From the NCBI GenBank assembly GCA_964388485.1, contig CAYMAS010000001.1, positions 62,001 through 126,000 on the forward strand: 64,000 nucleotides of DNA, given 5' to 3'. The position numbers were made by a program, and so were the translations under genes. The notes beneath the pieces are model-generated. The model had not been told where the DNA came from and did no database searches. It was given only the letters and a program-made list of their open reading frames with translations. The DNA comes from JBCDKH01 sp964388485 (lineage in GTDB: Bacteria; Planctomycetota; Phycisphaerae; Tepidisphaerales; Tepidisphaeraceae). Below are positions 8,216-16,784 of this stretch, one piece after another. How positions within the stretch are numbered: position 1 is the first letter of the stretch; the number at the start of each line of letters is the position of its first letter.

Positions 8216-9355
8216 CTACTCGATGTGGCACGACTCGAAGTCTCGGGGCAGCGTCGTCAGCACGTCATTGCCGCTGTGCGTCACGAGCACGTCGTCCTCG
8301 ATCCGAACGCCACCTTCGCCCGGCAAATAGATGCCGGGCTCGACCGTGACGACCATGCCGGGCCGAAGCTCGTCGTCATCTCCCTCCTTACGAAGTCGCG
8401 GCAGCTCATGGATGTCGCGTCCAAGGCCGTGCCCGAGGCCGTGGCCGAAGTAGTCTTTGTAGCCGGCCTTGTCGATGACGTCGCGAGCGACGCGGTCCGT
8501 CTCGAGGCTTGAGACGCCGGGTCGAATGAAGTCAATCGCCGCCTGCTGTGCTTCAAGAACAACTTTGTGGATCTCCCGCAACTTATGTGGCACCCGACCC
8601 ATGCCGAATGTTCGCGTTAGGTCGCTGCAATAGCCGTTGACGCGGGCACCCCAGTCGAAGAGGAGCAGGCTGTCCTTCTGAATCGTCGTATCGTCCGGCC
8701 GGTAGTGGGGCAGCGACGAATTGCCCGCGGTGGCGACAATTGGACTGAAGCTCGGATCCGTCGCTCCGCGTGCCTTCATCTCCATCGTCAGCAGTCCTGC
8801 CAGGTAACCCTCCGTCTCGCCCGCCTCGATGCTGCTGCGAACCGCGTTGAACGCCTCTTCTGCGACGTCGCAACTCTTTCGCAACAGGTCGATCTCGTGA
8901 TCGTCTTTGACCTTTCGCATCGTCACCATCACGTCCTCGACCGACACCAGCTCACAGTCGTAATCGAGTTCGTCGAGGGCTTCTTCCAAAGCATCCCGCT
9001 GGCCGACCGTCGTGAAGTTCGCCTCGAGACCGACGCGTCGGAGTTTCGCGTCGCGAAGCGTGTGAGCGAGCGCAACGCTCATCTTGTGGATCTCGCCCTT
9101 CCGCTCGACAACCTTCAACCAGGCCGCCTCGATGGCCACTTGCTCGGTGTAGCGGAAGTCGGTGACGAGGTGGACGTCGCTCGGCGTGAAGATGCCGACC
9201 GAATCGTCGCCAGTGAAGTTGGTCAGATAAGCCAAATCTGCCGGATGGGTCAGGAGCAGACCATCGAGGTCCAGGCCGTCGAGTGCTTCCTTGGCCGTCT
9301 CGTGACGGGCCTTGAGGTAGGCTTTGGGCTTGGTAACGGGCTGGCGGACGGGCAT
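8216..9355 (-). CDS. pepP: M24 family aminopeptidase P (Xaa-Pro peptidase)
   Basis: A pita-bread-fold metallopeptidase that would remove N-terminal residues preceding Pro, or cleave Xaa-Pro dipeptides. The 379-residue protein has a creatinase-type N-terminal domain (~1-130). The catalytic domain shows the five metal ligands: 'LLFDWGA...CSDLTRTF' (two Asp), 'HGLGHGLG' (His), 'VTVEPGIY' (Glu) and 'VRIEDDV' (Glu). The start is the ATG at 9355 ('MPVRQPVTKPKA'); the open frame continues to 9514 without homology. Bacteria often place a pepP/pepQ-type gene immediately before accBC, as here. Confidence 0.9.
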   Translation of the reverse strand: MPVRQPVTKPKAYLKARHETAKEALDGLDLDGLLLTHPADLAYLTNFTGDDSVGIFTPSDVHLVTDFRYTEQVAIEAAWLKVVERKGEIHKMSVALAHTLRDAKLRRVGLEANFTTVGQRDALEEALDELDYDCELVSVEDVMVTMRKVKDDHEIDLLRKSCDVAEEAFNAVRSSIEAGETEGYLAGLLTMEMKARGATDPSFSPIVATAGNSSLPHYRPDDTTIQKDSLLLFDWGARVNGYCSDLTRTFGMGRVPHKLREIHKVVLEAQQAAIDFIRPGVSSLETDRVARDVIDKAGYKDYFGHGLGHGLGRDIHELPRLRKEGDDDELRPGMVVTVEPGIYLPGEGGVRIEDDVLVTHSGNDVLTTLPRDFESCHIE

Positions 9356-9512
9356 GAAGCGGTGGCGAGGACGGCGGACGAGGCGGGCCGGAACGTAACG
9401 CCCGCTTCTTGGCAAAGTCAACGTGCGCCCGAACGGGCATCGTTGGTTATCGGAGTCTGGCTCGGCCGACGGCCTCAGTCGTCTGCGGCACGGGCCGATG
9501 CGAGGAGTGCCC

Positions 9513-9938
9513 ATGACTGCCGAAGAGATAATGGAAGTGCTGCGCAGTCTCCGTTCCGACGGCCTGCTCGATCACCGCGCGGTCGGGACCATGCGGCGTC
9601 GAACGCTGCCGCGCGTCGGCGTGCGGACACGGATGTCTATTCTGCGCGTCAACGACAGCCTGGAGCATCGATCCGGCCATGCGAAGCCCGAGGTCGTGCG
9701 GGTTCGTAACATCGGGCCACGCGGCATCGGCGTGATCGGCCAGCACGCCATGGCCAGCGGCGAAAGGTTTCTCGTCCTGCTCCCACGCGAGCGCGGCGGC
9801 GTCATTCGGCTGCTGGCCGAGGTCCGACGCTGCTCCACCTTCGGCGACGGCAGCTTCGACATCGGGGCGGCTTTCCTGCTCGATGCGACGAACGAGGAGA
9901 TTGAAGACTGCATCCGCACCATCAAACGGGCGGCGTGA
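9513..9938 (+). CDS. PilZ-like domain protein
   Basis: The 141-residue protein begins with a short helical region and has an 'RRRTLPR' cluster at about residues 28-34, a 'VRNIGPRGIGV' turn in place of the PilZ DxSxxG, and a C-terminal beta region ending 'DGSFDIGAAFLLD'. This order resembles PilZ c-di-GMP receptor domains. The last block is also found in the PilZ protein at 63.3 kb. A GAGGAG Shine-Dalgarno six bases before the ATG at 9513 decides the start. Whether it binds c-di-GMP is inference. Confidence 0.6.
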   Translation: MTAEEIMEVLRSLRSDGLLDHRAVGTMRRRTLPRVGVRTRMSILRVNDSLEHRSGHAKPEVVRVRNIGPRGIGVIGQHAMASGERFLVLLPRERGGVIRLLAEVRRCSTFGDGSFDIGAAFLLDATNEEIEDCIRTIKRAA

Positions 9939-9955
9939 TGCAAAGAGTCGATCGA

Positions 9956-10987
9956 TCAGAGCGTGGCGACCGCCGTCTGCTTGGCTGTCCGACGATCAGC
10001 GAGGTCAATCGCCATGTGGATCGCCGCCTTCATACTGGCCGCGTCGGCCTTGCCGCGGCCGGCGATGTCGAAGGCGGTGCCATGATCCGGGCTCGTCCGC
10101 ACAATCGGCAGGCCCAGCGTCAGGTTGACGCTCTTGCCCCGACCCAGCAGCTTCACCGGGATCAGACCCTGGTCGTGGTACATCGCGACGACGGCGTCGA
10201 ACTCGCCGTCGAGCGCACGGAGGAAGACCGAGTCCGCCGGATAGGGCCCGCTGACGCGAATATCGTTGTTGAGCGCCATCTGAATCGCGGGCCTGATGAG
10301 CCGCTCTTCCTCATCGCCGAATGCACCGTCTTCGCCCGCGTGCGGGTTGAGCCCGCAGACGGCGATGCGGGGGTCGGGCAGGTCGAACCAATCGACCAGC
10401 GCCCGGTGCATCAGCTCGATCGGCTGATAGATCGTGCCGATCCGCAGCGAGCCCCATAGCCCGTTGATCCCGACGTGCGTCGTCGCCAAAGCCACCCGCA
10501 GCGGCCCGCCGGCGAACATCATCGCGACGTCCTTGCTGCCGGTCTTGTCGCGGAACAACTCGGTGTGGCCGGGGTAGTTGTAGCCGGCAAGGTGCCAGCT
10601 CTTTTTGGCGATGGGTGCCGTGACGACTGCATCCACCAGCCCGCTCTTCGCCGCGGCGATGGCATCGAGGCAGAAGCGGACGCTCGCCTTGCCGCCCTCG
10701 CGACTCGGGCCGCGGACGCTGTTGGCGAGCATGCCGAATTGGTCGTAATCGACCACGACCACGTCCTGGCCGTACCGCCGGTGCTTGCCGGTGTACGCGT
10801 CGCGCCACCAGAAGGCGTCGAGCTCGCTGAAGTCGGCGGCATAGGTCAACTGCTCATTGAGCCCGTAAATGACGAAGCGAGCCTTGGCCCGAAGCTCGGC
10901 ATCGCTCAGCGCCTTGACGATGATCTCCGGCCCGATGCCGGCAGGGTCGCCCATGGTGACAGCGATGGTGGGGCGTGGGTCGGCCAT
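9956..10987 (-). CDS. pdxA: 4-hydroxythreonine-4-phosphate dehydrogenase
   Basis: This enzyme oxidises 4-phosphohydroxy-L-threonine in the DXP-dependent pyridoxal phosphate pathway. The 343-residue protein starts 'MADPRPTIAVTMGDPAGIGP' and has 'APIAKKSWHLAGYNYPGHTE', 'VALATTHVGI', 'CGLNPHAGEDGAFGDEE', 'MYHDQGLIPVKLLG' and 'TSPDHGTAFDIAG'. These include the His residues that bind the divalent metal. The ATG at 10987 fits the family start; an in-frame start at 11023 would add an unrelated peptide. It follows ribE with a 42-base gap in the same direction. Confidence 0.96.
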   Translation of the reverse strand: MADPRPTIAVTMGDPAGIGPEIIVKALSDAELRAKARFVIYGLNEQLTYAADFSELDAFWWRDAYTGKHRRYGQDVVVVDYDQFGMLANSVRGPSREGGKASVRFCLDAIAAAKSGLVDAVVTAPIAKKSWHLAGYNYPGHTELFRDKTGSKDVAMMFAGGPLRVALATTHVGINGLWGSLRIGTIYQPIELMHRALVDWFDLPDPRIAVCGLNPHAGEDGAFGDEEERLIRPAIQMALNNDIRVSGPYPADSVFLRALDGEFDAVVAMYHDQGLIPVKLLGRGKSVNLTLGLPIVRTSPDHGTAFDIAGRGKADAASMKAAIHMAIDLADRRTAKQTAVATL

Positions 10988-11029
10988 GGCGGAAGTATCG
11001 GCGACGGGCCGACGGCACATCATCGCCCG

Positions 11030-11674
11030 CTATGACGCCGACGGCAAGCTCAGGCCCGATAACCTGTGCAACTCCCCAGAACCGGCCAGACGCCGCACGG
11101 TCTCGACAATCCCTTTGGCCATCACGTCTGCCTCGAAGTTGAATCGCCAGCCGACCACGCGAGGACCGAAGTTCGTCTTGTCCAACGTCGTCGGAATGAG
11201 TGCGACCTCGAACCAGCCCGCATCGACATCCAACGCCGCCACGGTGAGCGAAACGCCATCGATGCAGACGCTGCCCTTGGGCAGCACGAATGGCATCAAC
11301 TCGCTCGGCGGCTGGACACGGAACCGCCACTCCTCGTCCGTCGCGAGCTTGTGAATCAACTCCGCCTGACCGTCGACGTGGCCCTGCACGAAGTGGCCGT
11401 CAAGACGACTGGTCGGCGTCAGCGACCGTTCGACATGCACCTCGTCGCCGACGATCAACTGCCCGAGGTTCGTCTTGTCGAGCGTCTCCCGAATGACGTC
11501 GAAGGCGAGGCCGTCGCTCGTCATTTCGCTGACGGTGAGGCAGCAGCCGTTGATTGCGACGCTCTCGCCGTGCTGCTCGTCGCCCCAGCGGTGGCCTAGG
11601 GCGATGCGTTTGCCGTTGGGATGGTCTTCGACGTGAAGGACCTCGACCGCCCGCTCAACGATGCCGGTGAACAT
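11030..11674 (-). CDS. ribE: Riboflavin synthase, alpha chain
   Basis: It dismutates two 6,7-dimethyl-8-ribityllumazine molecules to riboflavin. The 214-residue protein shows the two tandem lumazine-binding barrels: the first begins 'MFTGIVERAVEV', with 'AINGCCLTV'; the second has 'DGHFVQGHVDG' and 'VCIDGVSLTVAALD'. The ATG at 11674 gives the canonical MFTGI start. It is the first gene of a minus-strand pair with pdxA, joining two cofactor pathways, and is divergent from the SDR gene. I saw no FMN-riboswitch-like structure in the 42 bases upstream. Confidence 0.96.
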   Translation of the reverse strand: MFTGIVERAVEVLHVEDHPNGKRIALGHRWGDEQHGESVAINGCCLTVSEMTSDGLAFDVIRETLDKTNLGQLIVGDEVHVERSLTPTSRLDGHFVQGHVDGQAELIHKLATDEEWRFRVQPPSELMPFVLPKGSVCIDGVSLTVAALDVDAGWFEVALIPTTLDKTNFGPRVVGWRFNFEADVMAKGIVETVRRLAGSGELHRLSGLSLPSAS

Positions 11675-11716
11675 GAAGGAACTTAGGTGGTCCAAGAGAT
11701 CGACCTACGACTTGTC

Positions 11717-12538
11717 ATGAAGCGAAAGCTCGACGGCATGACCACGCTCATCAGCGGCGCGACCAGCGGCATCGGCGAGGCACTGGCAAGAGATCTCGCG
11801 GCTCGCGGTGCACGCGTGGCAGTCAATGGTCGACGCATTGAGAAGCTCGAATTGCTCAAAGAGGAGCTTGGCGATTCCGTAGCCATTGTGCCGGGCGATG
11901 TTTCGACGTCGGACACTTGCGAGAGGATCGTCAACGACGCGTTCGAGCAGCTGGGCCGGCTCGACGTGATCGTTGCCAATGCGGGATACGGAGCGACGCA
12001 GCTGTCGTGGCAGCAGACGCCCGAGGCGGTTCGACGGATGTTTGCGACGAACGTTCACGGCACGCACGACCTGATCTACCACGCGGTGCCGAGGATGCTG
12101 AAGCAGGAGCCGCGGGACGGGCTTCGCGGTCATCTGTTGCTCGTCAGTTCAGCGGCGGCCCGACGCGGCGTTCCGTTTCTTGGTCCCTATGCGGCAACAA
12201 AGGCGGCGCAGCTTTCGATGGCCGAGGCGTTGCGTGTCGAGTTGCGAGACGAGAAGATTGCGGTGACGAGCGTCCATCCGGCCGGCACCCGCACGGAGTT
12301 CGGCGACGTGGCAGAGCGGGAGGGCAGCGTCTCGATCAGCAAGTTCGGCGGCCGGGGCGGGAGCCAAACGGCACAGCAAGTCGCCGCGGCCATGCGGAAG
12401 GCGATCGAGAAGCCCAAGCCGGAGGTTTGGCCGAATCGGCCGTACCGCTACCTGCTCGCCCTCAACGGCCTGATGCCCGGCGGCGTCGACGTCGGGATGC
12501 GAAAGCTCAAGCGTGACGTCGAAAAGGAGAACCCGTGA
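11717..12538 (+). CDS. SDR family oxidoreductase
   Basis: A classical short-chain dehydrogenase of 273 residues. The nucleotide-binding 'TLISGATSGIGEALA' is at about residues 10-24, 'VIVANAGYGA' lies mid-sequence, the catalytic Ser is in 'LLVSSAAA' and the catalytic 'YAATK' follows. The C-terminal part ('VAAAMRKAIEKPKPEVWPN') resembles the DltE/short-chain ketoreductase group. The substrate is unknown. The ATG at 11717 was taken; an alternative ATG lies seven codons later. It overlaps the open frame of the LAB_N gene that follows. Confidence 0.88.
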   Translation: MKRKLDGMTTLISGATSGIGEALARDLAARGARVAVNGRRIEKLELLKEELGDSVAIVPGDVSTSDTCERIVNDAFEQLGRLDVIVANAGYGATQLSWQQTPEAVRRMFATNVHGTHDLIYHAVPRMLKQEPRDGLRGHLLLVSSAAARRGVPFLGPYAATKAAQLSMAEALRVELRDEKIAVTSVHPAGTRTEFGDVAEREGSVSISKFGGRGGSQTAQQVAAAMRKAIEKPKPEVWPNRPYRYLLALNGLMPGGVDVGMRKLKRDVEKENP

Positions 12539-12585
12539 TCCGGCAAAGTCGACGTGTAGCGGCCGAGCTGCAACGATGGCCGCCC

Positions 12586-13080
12586 ATGTCTCGCCTGTCC
12601 GGCTTTCTGGCCGTCGTTCTGCTTCTGCTGCTTGCCGCCTCCCCAGGGTGGGCGGAGATCCGACTCAGTGATCGGCTCGCCGACGTCTCTGTTGAAAACG
12701 GCAACGTCGTCATCGACGGCGAGACGCTGACCGCAGATGAATTCGTCGCGGCCATTGAAGCCACACAAGGCGGCCGCGAAGGTCGAGGCTGGCTGTTCAC
12801 GGTTCTGGATGTCACTGGGCCGCTGGGCGTCTTGTGGGTCTCGCTCGGCCTGCTGGGTCAGTTGCTATTCACGGGCCGGATGGTGGTGCAGTGGCTTGCG
12901 AGCGAGAAGCAAAAGCAAAGCGTCGTTCCGCCCGTCTTCTGGTGGATGAGCTTCTTCGGCGCAACATTGCTCCTGAGCTACTTCATCTGGCGGACGGACG
13001 TCGTCGGTATCCTCGGTCAATCCACCGGCTTTGGCATCTACGCGCGGAACCTCTGGCTCATCTACAAGCCGAAGGTCTAG
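12586..13080 (+). CDS. Lipid A biosynthesis N-terminal (LAB_N) domain membrane protein
   Basis: The 164-residue product starts with a signal peptide ('GFLAVVLLLLLAASPGWAE'), then about 50 soluble residues. The C-terminal three-helix LAB_N domain follows: 'LGQLLFTGRMVVQWLASEKQ', 'VPPVFWWMSFFGATLLLSYF', and a last helix ending 'ARNLWLIYKP'. LAB_N is found at the N-terminus of some lipid-A-disaccharide synthases and as stand-alone SemiSWEET-like membrane proteins, often near polyprenyl-sugar enzymes. The ATG at 12586 is chosen because it starts the signal peptide; an in-frame GTG at 12535 overlaps the SDR stop. Function unproven. Confidence 0.75.
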   Translation: MSRLSGFLAVVLLLLLAASPGWAEIRLSDRLADVSVENGNVVIDGETLTADEFVAAIEATQGGREGRGWLFTVLDVTGPLGVLWVSLGLLGQLLFTGRMVVQWLASEKQKQSVVPPVFWWMSFFGATLLLSYFIWRTDVVGILGQSTGFGIYARNLWLIYKPKV

Positions 13081-13098
13081 GGGCGCCCCAACCGCTGC

Positions 13099-14205
13099 TC
13101 AGCTCAAGTTACCGAACTCGCCGCCAGCTTTGATCGCCGCCGGCCGCTCGTAAGGCGTCTTCATCTCGTAGAACCGCCCGCTCTCGCTGCTGTCGCGGAA
13201 GCCGAGCATCGCGTCGAGCACGCAGAACGCCTGCTCGATGCTGCAACGATGCGGCCGATTCTCGCGGACGGCATGAGCCAGATCCGCGAGCCCGACGCTG
13301 CGGCCGTAGCCTTCGGCGATTGCGAGCGGCACGTCTTCCCAGTCGTCGTCGACCTGCAGTTGCGGCGGCACGTCGAAGTTGTTCGGATCGCCGACTCGCA
13401 TCGTGCCCTCGGTGCCCCAGATGCGGATGGGCCGCTTGCCGTCGTGATCCGAGCCCTTGACCGCAAAGCTCTGGGCGATGGTGCCGCTGGCCCCGCCCTC
13501 GAACTCGATGATCCCGACGTAGTGGTCGGGCGTCTGGACGTCGATCTTCTTGCCCTTGAGCGGCTCGCTCGTGATCGTCCGGTCAGGCTTGGCGATGCTG
13601 GTCAGGCCGGCGAGTCGCTTTATCGGGCCGAGCAGGTTGAGCAGGGCCGTCAGGTAGTACGGCCCCATGTCCAGCATCGGTCCGCCGCCGGGGGCGTAGT
13701 AGAATTCCGGGTTCGGGTGCCAGGTCTCGTGGCCCGGACAAAGCATCTGCGCACTGAAGCCGATAGGCCTGCCGATCTTGCCGTCATCGATGGTCTTGCG
13801 GGCCGTCTGGATGCCGGCACCCAGGAACGTGTCCGGCGCCACGCCGACGCGGAGACCAGTCGCTTTCGACTTCTCCATCAGTCGCCGACCGTCCTCTCGA
13901 TCCACGCCCAGCGGCTTCTCGACGTAGGTGTGCTTGCCGTGATCGAGTGCCTGCTCGCAGACGGAGACATGGTGCTGCGGCGTTGTGAGGTTCAGGACGA
14001 TCTCGATGTCGTCGTGCGCCAACAGCTCCTCGACGGTGAGAACGTGCGGAATGTCGTGCTTCTCCGCGGCGGCTTTGGCGGCGTCTTGGTTCAGGTCGGC
14101 GACGGCGACCATATCGACAATCGGCAGCTTTTTCTGCATCGACAGGTACTGCCCGCTGATGTTGCCGGTGCCGATGCAGCCGACCTTGATTGGCTTGTCG
14201 CTCAT
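13099..14205 (-). CDS. Gfo/Idh/MocA family NAD(P)-dependent oxidoreductase
   Basis: A 368-residue sugar-type dehydrogenase. The Rossmann 'VGCIGTGNISGQYL' is at about residues 8-21, the conserved 'YVEKPLGVD' lies around residue 95, and 'APDTFLGAGIQTARKTIDDG' marks the transition to the C-terminal beta-sheet domain. The late 'GGGPMLDMGPYYLTALLNLLG' block is typical of the family. Planctomycetes carry many such genes, often for sugar derivatives. The specific substrate cannot be told. It lies 12 bases after the PilZ gene in the same direction. Confidence 0.88.
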   Translation of the reverse strand: MSDKPIKVGCIGTGNISGQYLSMQKKLPIVDMVAVADLNQDAAKAAAEKHDIPHVLTVEELLAHDDIEIVLNLTTPQHHVSVCEQALDHGKHTYVEKPLGVDREDGRRLMEKSKATGLRVGVAPDTFLGAGIQTARKTIDDGKIGRPIGFSAQMLCPGHETWHPNPEFYYAPGGGPMLDMGPYYLTALLNLLGPIKRLAGLTSIAKPDRTITSEPLKGKKIDVQTPDHYVGIIEFEGGASGTIAQSFAVKGSDHDGKRPIRIWGTEGTMRVGDPNNFDVPPQLQVDDDWEDVPLAIAEGYGRSVGLADLAHAVRENRPHRCSIEQAFCVLDAMLGFRDSSESGRFYEMKTPYERPAAIKAGGEFGNLS

Positions 14206-14217
14206 GCCGCACGCTAG

Positions 14218-14643
14218 TCAAGCGGCACGGCGGATCGGCGTGTCGGGCGGCAGGACGAGATCGCACAGCGAATCGTTCCACGACACTCCGGCATCACAGC
14301 CGACGGCGTAGCAACCAGCGACCTGATCGTGATGGCACCAGCGGACGGTGCAAAGCAGCTCGATCACATCGCCCCCTTCACGCGGAATCGTCAACCGAAG
14401 TCGTTCGTCGATCGGCAGCGGCACGCGGCTAGCCAGCGAGAGCCCTTCACGCGACGCGTCGCGAAGCCGACAAGGCACGTCATCACACCTTCGCCCGGCT
14501 CCGATGCTGCGGACCTCCACCGGCACGAAAACGACCTGCCGCCGCTCGCCTTCACGTCGTTCCACCGCAAGCCGCAACGCCTCCTTCTGCGAATCTGCCA
14601 ACCGCCGGCGAAGCTCACGCACGTCACGACGCGACAGCTGCAT
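14218..14643 (-). CDS. PilZ domain protein
   Basis: The 141-residue protein has an Arg-rich amphipathic N-terminus, an 'RREGERRQ' cluster, and 'RLRDASREGLSLASR', which fits the PilZ DxSxxG motif. A beta-rich C-terminal half follows, with 'LLCTVRWCHH' and 'YAVGCDAGV'. PilZ domains bind cyclic di-GMP through the RxxxR and DxSxxG motifs. The ATG at 14643 starts just before the helix; the longer frame to 14697 is not needed. It is probably cotranscribed with the oxidoreductase 12 bases downstream. Confidence 0.75.
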   Translation of the reverse strand: MQLSRRDVRELRRRLADSQKEALRLAVERREGERRQVVFVPVEVRSIGAGRRCDDVPCRLRDASREGLSLASRVPLPIDERLRLTIPREGGDVIELLCTVRWCHHDQVAGCYAVGCDAGVSWNDSLCDLVLPPDTPIRRAA

Positions 14644-14798
14644 GGCCGGCTCTGCAGATCGACGTCGAAAGCTGGAGATGTCCGGCAGGAGTCGCACGCA
14701 TCAACAGCATCGGCGTCGTGGTGCTCGACCGAACGGCGTTGCCGCGTTGTCGGACCGTCTGTTTTGGCTTGACAGCACAGGCCGCTACCTTCGTCGCC

Positions 14799-16256
14799 AT
14801 GCAAGCTCGACCGGCCATGCTCTCCAAGCCCTGGACCTGGCCGCTGCACTGGCAGATTCTCGTCGGCCTCGTCCTCGGTGCCGCCATTGGCCTGGCCATC
14901 GGCTGGACGGCGGTGCAACACAGCGGCAGCGACGCGACGACGCTGCTGGAGCAAGGCGGCGCGGGACTGGGCACCGATCTCGTCACGTTCTACTCGTACG
15001 AGTTCTTCGACCTGTTGGGAGACCTGTTTCTCAACGGCCTGAAGCTCATCATTGTCCCGCTCGTGACGTCGAGCATTCTGCTGGCCGTCGCGAACCTCGG
15101 CGGCGGCAGCGACTTCGGCCGACTCGGCGGCAAGACACTGGCTTACTACTTCACGACCAGCCTTCTGGCGATCCTCGTCGGCCTCGTGCTCGTCAACCTC
15201 TTCACTCCGGGCACGGCCGGCGACCGCGGCATCCTCGTCGGCGAAGGCGACGTCAGCGAAATGTTCAGCGAATCGGCTGAAATGGTCGGTGGCAAGGTCG
15301 AGGGCAAGCAGGGCAGCGACTTCCTCGACGTCTTCCGGCAGATGGTCCCGCCCAACCTGTTCGCCGCGGCGGCAGACGGGCAGCTGCTCGGCCTGATCGT
15401 CGTTTCGATGATCGTCGGCTACATGACGACGCGGCTCGTGCCGGGGCTGCGGGACGTCTTCCTGAAGTTCGTCGAAGCCGTGTATGACCTGTCGTTGATG
15501 GTCACGCACCTCGTGCTCCTCTTCGCCCCGATCGGCGTGCTCGGGCTCATCGCGGCGACCATGGCGATCCAGTTCGCCAAGCTTTACCCGAACGACAACT
15601 TCATGGCGTTCATCAGCGGCATCGGCCAGTTCGCGGGTGTCGCGGCAGGGGCGTTGCTCATCCACTTTCTCGTCACGATGCCGCTCATCCTGATGTTCGT
15701 CGCACGCGTCAACCCGCTTCGCCACTACCAGGCGATGGCGCCGGCGCTCATGACCGCCTTCAGCACGTCGAGCTCGTCATCGACCCTGCCGCTGACGATG
15801 GAGTGCGTCGAGCACCGGGCGGGCGTGAGCAACCGCGTCGCGAGCTTCACCCTGCCGCTTGGAGCAACCGTCAATATGGACGGCACCGCGCTCTACGAAT
15901 GCGTCGCGGCGATCTTCATCTGCCAAGCGTTCGGCGTCGATCTGTCCATCGCTCAACAGTTCCTGATCGTCATCGTTGCCCTGCTCACGAGCGTCGGTGT
16001 CGCGGGAGTGCCGTCGGCGAGCCTCGTCGCAATCGCCGTCATTCTCGGCAGTGTCCAGTCACAGATCAGCGGCCTGCCGCAGTACGAAGGTGTGAACCTG
16101 CTCGCCGGCATGGCACTCCTCTTCGTCTTCGACCGTCCGCTCGACATGATGCGAACAGCGGTGAACATCTTCAGCGACTCGGTCGGTGCGGTGACGATCG
16201 CGCGAACGGAAGGGGAGACGGGCGTGCTGGCCCACCCGGTCGCGTCGCCTGCTTGA
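14799..16256 (+). CDS. Dicarboxylate/amino acid:cation symporter (DAACS/SDF family)
   Basis: A secondary transporter for glutamate, aspartate or C4-dicarboxylates coupled to Na+ or H+. The 485-residue protein has about eight membrane helices plus re-entrant hairpins. The HP1 serine-rich motif 'AFSTSSSSSTLPLTMECVE' and the cation-binding 'GATVNMDGTALYECVAAIF' are both present, as is the HP2 region 'GVAGVPSASLVAIAVIL'. About 50 residues between early helices ('GDVSEMFSESAEMVGGKVEG') form a longer external loop than usual. The ATG at 14799 precedes the first helix. It abuts the convergent release-factor-like gene with no spacer. Confidence 0.9.
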   Translation: MQARPAMLSKPWTWPLHWQILVGLVLGAAIGLAIGWTAVQHSGSDATTLLEQGGAGLGTDLVTFYSYEFFDLLGDLFLNGLKLIIVPLVTSSILLAVANLGGGSDFGRLGGKTLAYYFTTSLLAILVGLVLVNLFTPGTAGDRGILVGEGDVSEMFSESAEMVGGKVEGKQGSDFLDVFRQMVPPNLFAAAADGQLLGLIVVSMIVGYMTTRLVPGLRDVFLKFVEAVYDLSLMVTHLVLLFAPIGVLGLIAATMAIQFAKLYPNDNFMAFISGIGQFAGVAAGALLIHFLVTMPLILMFVARVNPLRHYQAMAPALMTAFSTSSSSSTLPLTMECVEHRAGVSNRVASFTLPLGATVNMDGTALYECVAAIFICQAFGVDLSIAQQFLIVIVALLTSVGVAGVPSASLVAIAVILGSVQSQISGLPQYEGVNLLAGMALLFVFDRPLDMMRTAVNIFSDSVGAVTIARTEGETGVLAHPVASPA

Positions 16257-16784
16257 TCAGGAAGGGGCGGACAGGTTGCCGAGCCCGTACCTGCTGCGGA
16301 TCGATTGACTCGCTCGCCACGCGTCGTGGTCTGCGTGCAGGAAGCGGAGCATCGACCGGAGCGAGGCGCCGACGTTGACCGCGGCCGCCGTGGGTTCGCC
16401 CGCGGCCGCGTCGAGGTGGTCGAGCACGAACGCGACTGCCGCGGGAAAACGCGGATTCTTCGGGTTCATGGTCAGCCGGTTGCTGCGGACGTACTCGCTC
16501 CACCACGTTGGCGGCTGGGGTGACAGCCGGTCCACATCCTGCCGCAACGTCGTCGCCAACTTGATCCGAAGCCGTCGAGTCGCGTGGATGAGGTTGACGC
16601 GTCGCGAGCGGTCCTCGCCCGCCTGAGCCACAAGACCCGTCGGCTGGTGCGTCAGCCGAACCTCCGACGCCGTCTTGTTCCGCTTTTGGCCACCGGGTCC
16701 GCCGGCGCTGCGATACTCGATGCGGCAGTCCCGCAGCAGCATTTCGTCCGGCATCGCAAGCCACCGGTCACGCTGGCTCGTCAC
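16257..16784 (-). CDS. GGQ (RF-1) domain peptide release factor-like protein
   Basis: The 175-residue protein has the peptidyl-tRNA hydrolysis motif 'SAGGPGGQKRNKTASEVRLTH' near residues 26-46 but lacks the codon-recognition domain of RF1/RF2. It therefore resembles ArfB/YaeJ-type rescue factors or the RF-homologue (RFH) group. Its ~130-residue C-terminal part is longer than the basic ArfB tail, so the mode of ribosome binding may differ. Its start overlaps the stop of the histidine kinase gene by four bases (ATGA), indicating an operon. Confidence 0.8.
   Translation of the reverse strand: MTSQRDRWLAMPDEMLLRDCRIEYRSAGGPGGQKRNKTASEVRLTHQPTGLVAQAGEDRSRRVNLIHATRRLRIKLATTLRQDVDRLSPQPPTWWSEYVRSNRLTMNPKNPRFPAAVAFVLDHLDAAAGEPTAAAVNVGASLRSMLRFLHADHDAWRASQSIRSRYGLGNLSAPS

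Noticed and set aside
14391..15725. 444-codon open frame on the minus strand
   Set aside because: Opposite the symporter gene; composition is Asp/Glu/His/Arg-rich and non-globular.
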